Source: Gammaproteobacteria bacterium
GTDB lineage: Bacteria > Pseudomonadota > Gammaproteobacteria > SZUA-229
DNA length: 13,953 nt
Reading direction: 5' to 3'
Assembly: GCA_030641945.1 (NCBI GenBank)
Contig: DAOWLL010000007.1
Coordinates: 1-13,953 of the forward strand
A program made the position numbers and the translations under genes. The notes beneath the pieces were generated by a model. The model searched no databases. It was not told the origin of the DNA and saw only the letters and a program-made list of their open reading frames with translations. This document shows, piece by piece, positions 8,642 through 13,953 of this stretch (position 1 is its first letter; every line of letters begins with the position of its first letter).

Positions 8642-10372
8642 CTAGTGACTTGATGCGCTGCTTGCACCGGCCGGAATACGAATGTCTTCAACCAGGTGCT
8701 GGATATGATCAGGTGGTGCTGCTGTCATCATCGATACGGTAAAAGCCACTGCAAAGTTGATCAGGGCACCCACCGCACCAAAGGCATTGGGTTCAATACC
8801 GAGGAACCAGTTAGGTGACATGTCACCCAGGTAAGATGTACTCGAGATGAACATGATGCCTTTGTGCTGGAACACGTACAGCAGCGTGATGGTAATACCT
8901 GCAATCATGCCGGCAATGGCGCCTTCCTTGTTGATGCGCTTGAAGTACACACCCATCATCAACGCGGGAAAGATGGATGATGCCGCCAGTCCGAACGCGA
9001 GCGCCACCGTCCCCGCGGCAAAATCAGGCGGATTGAAGCCGAGGTAGCCTGCCAGTCCGATCGCGCCTGCCATGGCTATGCGGCTGGCCAACAGTTCCTG
9101 CTTCTCGTTGATTTCAGGTTTAAATACCCCTTTTAACAGGTCATGCGATATCGACGATGCAATTGCCAGCAACAGGCCGGCTGCGGTCGACAGCGCTGCC
9201 GCCAGGCCGCCTGCAGCAACCAGCGCGATCACCCAGTTCGGCAGGCCTGCGATTTCCGGATTAGCCAGGACCATGATGTCACGGTCCACTTTCACCATCT
9301 CATTCGTTTTGGGGTCAGCATTGTAGGTGATGCGGCCGTCGCCGTTTTTGTCCTCGAACTTCAGCAGACCGGTTGTTTCCCATTTGCGGAACCAGTCCGG
9401 GCGCTGTTCATACACCAACTCTTCACCACCGGCAGGATGAATGGTTTCGTGCAGATTGAGGCGGGCCATGGCGGCTACACCGGGTGCCGTTGTGTAAAGC
9501 AGGGTAATAAAAACCAGTGCCCAGCCGGCTGATACACGCGCATCACTCACCTTGGGCACGGTGAAGAAACGTATGATGACATGCGGCAAGCCGGCGGTAC
9601 CGATCATCAACGACAGGGTATAAACAAAGGTATTCAATGTCCCCAGCCGTGATGTCGTCGTGTATTGGTTAAATCCGAGTTCCGTCACTACCTGGTCGAG
9701 CCTGTCCAGCAGGTAGGTGTCGGTACCGACCATCATACTGCCCAGACCGATCTGCGGTATCGGGTTACCGGTCAGGTTCAGCGAAATGAATATCGCTGGA
9801 ATGGTGTAGGCAGTGATCAGTACGCAATACTGCGCGATCTGCGTATAGGTAATGCCTTTCATGCCACCCATGACGGCGTAGATGAAGACGATGCCCATAC
9901 CGACAACCAGGCCCATATCGTAGCCGACTTCAAGAAAGCGTGAGAATGCAACACCGATACCCTTCATCTGCCCGATGACATACGTCACCGAGGCGACAAT
10001 CAGGCACAGCACGGCAACGATGCGCGCAAGTTTCGAGTAGTAGCGGTCACCGATGAACTCGGGCACGGTGAACTTGCCGTACTTGCGCAGATAGGGTGCG
10101 AGCAGCATTGCCAGCAACACGTAGCCGCCGGTCCAGCCCATCAAAAATACCGAGCCGCCATAGCCGAAGAAGGCGATCAGGCCTGCCATGGATATAAAGG
10201 ATGCCGCTGACATCCAGTCCGCTGCCGTAGCCATGCCATTGGCAACCGGATGAATACCGGCACCGGCAACATAGAATTCACTGGTGGTACTGGCACGCGC
10301 CCAGAAGGCGATGCCGATATAGAGTGCGAAAGTCGCGCCGACGACGATAAACGTTAATGTTTGAAGTTCCAT
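8642..10372 (-). CDS. Sodium:solute symporter, VC_2705 family large subunit (ActP-like)
   Basis: The 576-aa integral membrane protein belongs to the SSS (solute:sodium symporter) family, close to acetate permease ActP. About 13 hydrophobic helices are visible. Family landmarks include SEFYVAGAGIHPVANGMA (31-48), SLMIGTAGLPHVIIRFFTVP (254-273) and the SSF signature region AAALSTAAGLLLAIASSISH (391-410). It is likely to import acetate or another small monocarboxylate with Na+. An extra-membrane segment (~305-370) is longer than in simple ActP and holds an EF-hand-like loop DKNGDGRITYNAD (341-353). The gene follows the DUF4212 small subunit by 11 bp. Its ribosome-binding site AAGGGG overlaps the small-subunit stop codon, and it ends before a strong terminator. 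The pair is divergent from a CrbS-like kinase, a typical arrangement for acetate-switch control. Solute specificity is inferred, not shown. Confidence 0.93.
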   Translation of the reverse strand: MELQTLTFIVVGATFALYIGIAFWARASTTSEFYVAGAGIHPVANGMATAADWMSAASFISMAGLIAFFGYGGSVFLMGWTGGYVLLAMLLAPYLRKYGKFTVPEFIGDRYYSKLARIVAVLCLIVASVTYVIGQMKGIGVAFSRFLEVGYDMGLVVGMGIVFIYAVMGGMKGITYTQIAQYCVLITAYTIPAIFISLNLTGNPIPQIGLGSMMVGTDTYLLDRLDQVVTELGFNQYTTTSRLGTLNTFVYTLSLMIGTAGLPHVIIRFFTVPKVSDARVSAGWALVFITLLYTTAPGVAAMARLNLHETIHPAGGEELVYEQRPDWFRKWETTGLLKFEDKNGDGRITYNADPKTNEMVKVDRDIMVLANPEIAGLPNWVIALVAAGGLAAALSTAAGLLLAIASSISHDLLKGVFKPEINEKQELLASRIAMAGAIGLAGYLGFNPPDFAAGTVALAFGLAASSIFPALMMGVYFKRINKEGAIAGMIAGITITLLYVFQHKGIMFISSTSYLGDMSPNWFLGIEPNAFGAVGALINFAVAFTVSMMTAAPPDHIQHLVEDIRIPAGASSASSH

Positions 10373-10383
10373 GATTTACCCCT

Positions 10384-10641
10384 TTAATCGTGTACGCCGT
10401 ATTTACGGTCTATCGCGGCCATGCGGCGCGCATAAACGAAAATGATAATTACGAAGCCATACATGGAGCCCTGTTGTGCAAACCAGAAACCCAGCTTGTA
10501 CCCCCCCAGGTGTATAGTGTTCAGCTGCTCGACGAAAACAATGCCCGCGAGATATGAAATGGTAAACCAGACCGCCAGTGATATTGCTGTTAACTTCAGG
10601 TTTGCCCGCCAATATGCTTTTCTATTTTCTGAGTCGGCCAT
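10384..10641 (-). CDS. DUF4212 protein, symporter small subunit
   Basis: The 85-aa protein has two hydrophobic helices: roughly LKLTAISLAVWFTISYLAGI (16-35) and a second (48-66) ending in ARRMAAIDRKYG. This is the signature layout of the DUF4212 / 'solute:sodium symporter small subunit' family, functionally similar to YjcH/DUF485 beside ActP. The C-terminal basic ARRM..DRKYG motif would be cytoplasmic. It probably assembles with or stabilises the large subunit encoded 11 bp downstream. The frame extends up to a TTG at 10680, but the ATG at 10641 has an excellent GGAGGGGG ribosome-binding site four bases upstream and begins the conserved region, so it is the better start. It is the first gene of the leftward operon. 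Confidence 0.93.
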   Translation of the reverse strand: MADSENRKAYWRANLKLTAISLAVWFTISYLAGIVFVEQLNTIHLGGYKLGFWFAQQGSMYGFVIIIFVYARRMAAIDRKYGVHD

Positions 10642-10812
10642 TTTTCCCCCTCCGAGATGTGTAATGGAACAATTTAACAACAGAGTTACAAATACACTCC
10701 GCGACTTTAGTCTATAGCTAGACTAAGGTCGTAGTCGTACAATGGCAGCCTATGCCAGCACGCGGCGTCTGCCGGCTGTACATGAAATGAAAAGAAACAT
10801 GGGAGAGACGGT
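10642..10812. promoter_or_regulatory. Divergent control region between symporter operon and sensor kinase
   Basis: This 171-bp region separates the start codons of two divergent units. It holds the 30-bp palindrome at 10702-10731. For the rightward gene a plausible -10 is TACAAT at 10738-10743, with the palindrome occupying the -35 region, which fits an activator-dependent promoter. For the leftward gene TAAATT (about 10676-10671) is a possible -10 with no good -35. The kinase ribosome-binding site GGGAG is at 10801-10805. Confidence 0.5.
10702..10731. promoter_or_regulatory. 30-bp palindrome, candidate operator
   Basis: Arms of 13 bp (10702-10714 and 10719-10731) are complementary except for one position, around the 4-base centre TAGC; the core is TTAGTCTA-tagc-TAGACTAA. 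The dyad size suits a dimeric LuxR/NarL-type regulator such as CrbR, the usual partner of CrbS. No T-tract follows, so it is not a terminator. Its first 12 bases (GCGACTTTAGTC at 10701-10712) also occur in the long hairpin of the flanking repeats. Confidence 0.6.
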
Positions 10813-13800
10813 TTGTCACCAGTCACGCTTGTCCTGACCTTAACTGCCTACCTGGCACTGCTGTTCTGGATTGCCCGCATCGGCGACCGCCGCCGCTTCA
10901 GCGCATCTGGCTGGGCGCGCCATCCCCTGGTTTACACCTTTGCTCTTGGCGTGTACAGCACATCCTGGACCATCTATGGCCTGGTACGCACAGCCGCCTC
11001 GGCGGGTTGGTACAACCTGCCAATACTACTCGGACCGGTATTGCTGTTCACCTTCGGCTATCCCCTGCTTGAACGCATCGCAGGCGTATGCCGACAGGAA
11101 AATATTCACTCGATTGCCGACTTTATCGCCTCACGTTATGGCAAGCGTCAATCTGTTGCCGCGATCGTTACCCTGATCATGCTTACCGCTACAGTTCCGT
11201 ATATAGCGCTGCAGTTAAAAGCCGTTTCAGACACCTTGCTTTTCAGCGTAGACAACATTGCTTTCGCCAGCCAGGACATGACCCTGCTTGTTGCTATTGC
11301 GATGATTATGTTTACGCTGATATTCGGCGCAAACCGCCTGGATGTATCCAGCTACCACTCCGGAATTATGGTTGCTATTGCATTCGAGTCGCTGATTAAA
11401 GTTATCGAATTGATCGTGATTGCAATATTTGCGCTGGGTCTTTCCAGGGGCTTTGATCCCGAAGAAATCAGCAATAGCGCGAATATTGTATTTCAGCAGT
11501 CAACGCTAACACCTTCATTCTGGGTGCTGACACTGGTCTCGGCAGCGACAATCTTCTGCCTGCCACGCATGTTCCAGGTCACCTTTGTTGAGTGCCTGAG
11601 CAAGGACCATCTGAAATACGCACGCCGCGGTTTCAGTATCTATCTGGCTGCCATTGCAATCGCTGTGTTTACCATTGCCTGGGTTGGCAACCAGATTCTT
11701 GCCGGCACTAACGTTTCCAGTGACACCTACGTTCTTGCCTTGCCCCTGGGCACTAACAACGAACTGCTTGCCCTGCTCGCAGTCATCGGCGGTTTCTCGG
11801 CCGCCACAGCGATGATTATCGTGGCCTCGGTCACCTTGAGCCAGATGCTGAGTAATGACGTCATACTGCCGCTGCTGATTCGAAAACAGAAAGCCGGCAG
11901 CCCGATCCCGGATTATTCCAGGGCGCTGATTCTGACAAGGCGTATCACTGTTATCGCTATTGTGCTTATGGCGTGGCTTTACCAGCTCAGCCTTGCTGAA
12001 AACGTGGCATTGACCGATATCGGCCTGATCGCATTTGCACTGGCTGTGCAGCTTTCACCGGCTATCTTGTTCGGGCTTTACTGGCAGCGCGCTAACGCAT
12101 GGGGGGTTTTCGCCGGGCTGGCCTCCGGCACACTGATCTGGTTTATCATCCTGATGGTGCCATTGCTCGGTAATGCCGGCTTCATCGATCAGAACCTGAT
12201 ACTACATGGCCTGTTCGGTATTGAATTCCTGCGCCCTGACCAGCTGTTCGGATTATCGTTCAGCGATGCCTACACACGCGGTGTCGTACTTAGCATCAGC
12301 GCCAACGTTCTCGCCTTCTACCTTGTGTCCTTGATGGATAAAACCCGTCTGTCGGATCGTATTCAGGCCATTGCCTTTGTAAACAGAAAACGCGCGGAGC
12401 AGCATTCGGTTACGCAAGGACTGCAAATCAAGAAAGCGGATCTTGCCTCCATGCTGACCCAGTTCCTGGGTGAGTCCGCTACCCACCGCTTACTGGAACA
12501 TGAACCGCGTCCGGAACTAATATATGTCAGCCCAAAACTGCTTGATGAAGCCGAGCAGGCGCTCGCCGGTGTTGTTGGTGTTGCCTCGGCACGTGCCATG
12601 CTGACCAATTTAAGCGGCGGCGAGAGCCTGGGCGTAGAAGATGTCGTCAATATTTTTGAAGGAACCACGCGCAAACTTCAATTCAACCAGGAAATGCTGT
12701 TTGCATCATTTGAAAGTATTTCATCGGCAATCAGCGTGGTAAACGCCGATTTGGAAATAGTGGCCTGGAACAAACGCTATGAGCAGATGTTCAACTATCC
12801 CAAAGGCATGCTGCATGTTGGCAAACATGTCGCTGACCTTGTGCGCTTCAATGCAGAGCGCGGCATACTCGGTGCCGGTTCGGTTGAAAAGCACGTGCAG
12901 ACACGTCTCAGCCACCTGACAGCCGGCAAGCCCTACCGTGTTGTCCGAACCCACAACCAGGGCATGATTGAAATCAAGGGACGCCCGCTTCCTAATGGTG
13001 GCTATGTCACTACCTATGATGACATCAGCGATTTCATCAACGCGCAGAACGAGCTTGAAAAATCCAATCTCAACCTGGAACACCGTGTGCATGAACGTAC
13101 CGAGGAAATTGAAAACATTAACCAGTCGTTACGTGAAGAAGTCGAAAAGCGCAAACAAACCGAAGCAGAACTTATTAAAGCAAAATCAGCTGCAGAAATT
13201 GCCAATGCAACCAAAACCCGTTTCCTTACGCTTGCCAGTCACGACATATTGCAACCTTTAAATGCCGCCAGTCTCTATGCCAGTGCACTGCTTGAGAAAC
13301 CTAATGCCGATCCCGGACTCACCGACAACCTGCATCACCTGCATGGCGCTATATATTCTGCGGAATTGATTATTTCCAACCTGCTGGAAATATCGCGTCT
13401 TGATACCGGAACACTGACGCCGAATAAAAGTTGTTTTGCCCTGAATGATATTCTCGAAACCCTGGCCAATGATTACCGGGTACAAACAGATATCAATGTC
13501 AGCTTTCACTGGCAACGTACAACACTGTGGACAGAATCCGACCCTAACTACCTGCGCCGTATACTGCAGAACTTTCTCTCGAACGCGATGAAGTACACCA
13601 GCAAGGGAAAAATTCTTCTGGGTTGCCGGCACCGCGGCGAAAATGTTGAAATTTGTGTTTATGACACCGGGCCGGGAATTTCAGATGCGCATCAGCAACG
13701 CATCTTTGATGATTTTTACCGCATTAACAACGATGCCAATGTCGAAGGTGCAGGACTCGGCCTGGGTATCGCATTACGCTTCGCGGTCCTGCTCGAGCAC

Positions 13801-13953
13801 AAGATACGCGTCTACTCCAAAGACGGAGTCGGCAGCCTGTTTTCTCTGTTTGTACCCGTGTGTGACAACCAGACCCATCTGAGCAGGGTTGCCCAGGTTG
13901 CAGATATCACGGCAGGACTTGAAAGCCTGAGCATCTTTTACGTTGATGATGAC
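10813..13953 (+). CDS. crbS: CrbS-like symporter-fused hybrid histidine kinase (3' truncated by window end)
   Basis: 1047 codons are open to the window edge. The start is a TTG at 10813: GGGAG lies seven bases upstream, and the frame has a stop at 10783-10785 with no ATG or GTG between. The N-terminal ~500 residues form an SSS-like membrane domain (about 13 helices) ending near VLAFYLVSLMDK. Then come a linker, a PAS domain (~625-745, ISVVNADLEIVAWNKRYEQM), a coiled coil (~750-795), HisKA with phospho-acceptor His810 (ASHDILQPLNAA), and HATPase with Asn920/Asn924, DTGPGI (951-956) and GAGLGLG (979-985). A receiver domain begins at the edge with Asp1045-1047 (YVDDD). By analogy with CrbS of Vibrio and Pseudomonas, it senses acetate-like metabolites or transport flux and phosphorylates a LuxR-type regulator controlling acs and symporter genes. 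No paired regulator is in view; it may lie beyond the edge. Confidence 0.9.
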   Translation, partial: MSPVTLVLTLTAYLALLFWIARIGDRRRFSASGWARHPLVYTFALGVYSTSWTIYGLVRTAASAGWYNLPILLGPVLLFTFGYPLLERIAGVCRQENIHSIADFIASRYGKRQSVAAIVTLIMLTATVPYIALQLKAVSDTLLFSVDNIAFASQDMTLLVAIAMIMFTLIFGANRLDVSSYHSGIMVAIAFESLIKVIELIVIAIFALGLSRGFDPEEISNSANIVFQQSTLTPSFWVLTLVSAATIFCLPRMFQVTFVECLSKDHLKYARRGFSIYLAAIAIAVFTIAWVGNQILAGTNVSSDTYVLALPLGTNNELLALLAVIGGFSAATAMIIVASVTLSQMLSNDVILPLLIRKQKAGSPIPDYSRALILTRRITVIAIVLMAWLYQLSLAENVALTDIGLIAFALAVQLSPAILFGLYWQRANAWGVFAGLASGTLIWFIILMVPLLGNAGFIDQNLILHGLFGIEFLRPDQLFGLSFSDAYTRGVVLSISANVLAFYLVSLMDKTRLSDRIQAIAFVNRKRAEQHSVTQGLQIKKADLASMLTQFLGESATHRLLEHEPRPELIYVSPKLLDEAEQALAGVVGVASARAMLTNLSGGESLGVEDVVNIFEGTTRKLQFNQEMLFASFESISSAISVVNADLEIVAWNKRYEQMFNYPKGMLHVGKHVADLVRFNAERGILGAGSVEKHVQTRLSHLTAGKPYRVVRTHNQGMIEIKGRPLPNGGYVTTYDDISDFINAQNELEKSNLNLEHRVHERTEEIENINQSLREEVEKRKQTEAELIKAKSAAEIANATKTRFLTLASHDILQPLNAASLYASALLEKPNADPGLTDNLHHLHGAIYSAELIISNLLEISRLDTGTLTPNKSCFALNDILETLANDYRVQTDINVSFHWQRTTLWTESDPNYLRRILQNFLSNAMKYTSKGKILLGCRHRGENVEICVYDTGPGISDAHQQRIFDDFYRINNDANVEGAGLGLGIALRFAVLLEHKIRVYSKDGVGSLFSLFVPVCDNQTHLSRVAQVADITAGLESLSIFYVDDD

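Noticed and set aside
10871..11399. Two plus-strand frames of about 100 codons
   Set aside because: Both are out-of-frame readings of the symporter domain of the CrbS-like kinase, whose own frame is open from 10813 to the window edge.
12253..13632. Minus-strand frames of 66-124 codons
   Set aside because: They are antisense to the PAS, coiled-coil and kinase domains, which have clear motifs in the sense frame.

Overview
The window looks like a chromosomal segment of a gammaproteobacterium of moderate GC content. The order cannot be fixed from sequence alone. The evidence is the conserved acetate-switch neighbourhood (small and large VC_2705-type symporter subunits, a CBS/DUF294 protein, a DEDD exonuclease and a divergent CrbS-like sensor kinase). 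The dispersed palindromes of the GTAGGAGCGACTTTAGTCGCG and GGTGGGC-GCCCACC kinds, as I recall, are common in free-living gammaproteobacteria. No rRNA, tRNA, CRISPR or transposase gene is visible.

Region 1 (1-5389) is a two-gene cassette, transcribed leftwards. It encodes a full-length pyruvate:ferredoxin (flavodoxin) oxidoreductase (nifJ type, 1213 aa) followed, with a 4-bp ATGA overlap, by a dihydroorotate-dehydrogenase-like flavoprotein. The cassette sits between two ungapped 259-bp copies of one composite repeat in inverted orientation (34-292 and 5131-5389), which differ at about six positions. Each arm is a mosaic of three dispersed repeat types: a GGTGGGC palindrome, a long GTAGGAGC hairpin, and CGCAAAG/CGCAGAG-like short repeats. 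Further degenerate short repeats follow at 368-436. This bracketing is the most unusual structure in the window.

Region 2 (5388-10641) is a leftward gene series: DUF4212 small subunit, VC_2705-family sodium:solute symporter, a strong intrinsic terminator, a small membrane-anchored protein of unknown function, a cNMP-like/CBS/DUF294 protein, and a 3'-5' exonuclease that overlaps it by about 10-20 bp. The exonuclease stop codon lies at the edge of the right repeat arm.

Region 3 (10642-10812) is a divergent control region holding a 30-bp near-perfect palindrome, a good candidate operator for both directions.

Region 4 (10813-window end) is a rightward, truncated gene for a CrbS-like hybrid kinase: a symporter-like membrane domain, PAS, HisKA, HATPase and the first residues of a receiver domain. 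By analogy with CrbS/CrbR of Vibrio and Pseudomonas, it probably senses acetate or a related small carboxylate and controls uptake and activation genes, here perhaps including the divergent symporter. PFOR interconverts pyruvate and acetyl-CoA, so both blocks touch acetyl-unit metabolism. A regulatory link between them is inference only.
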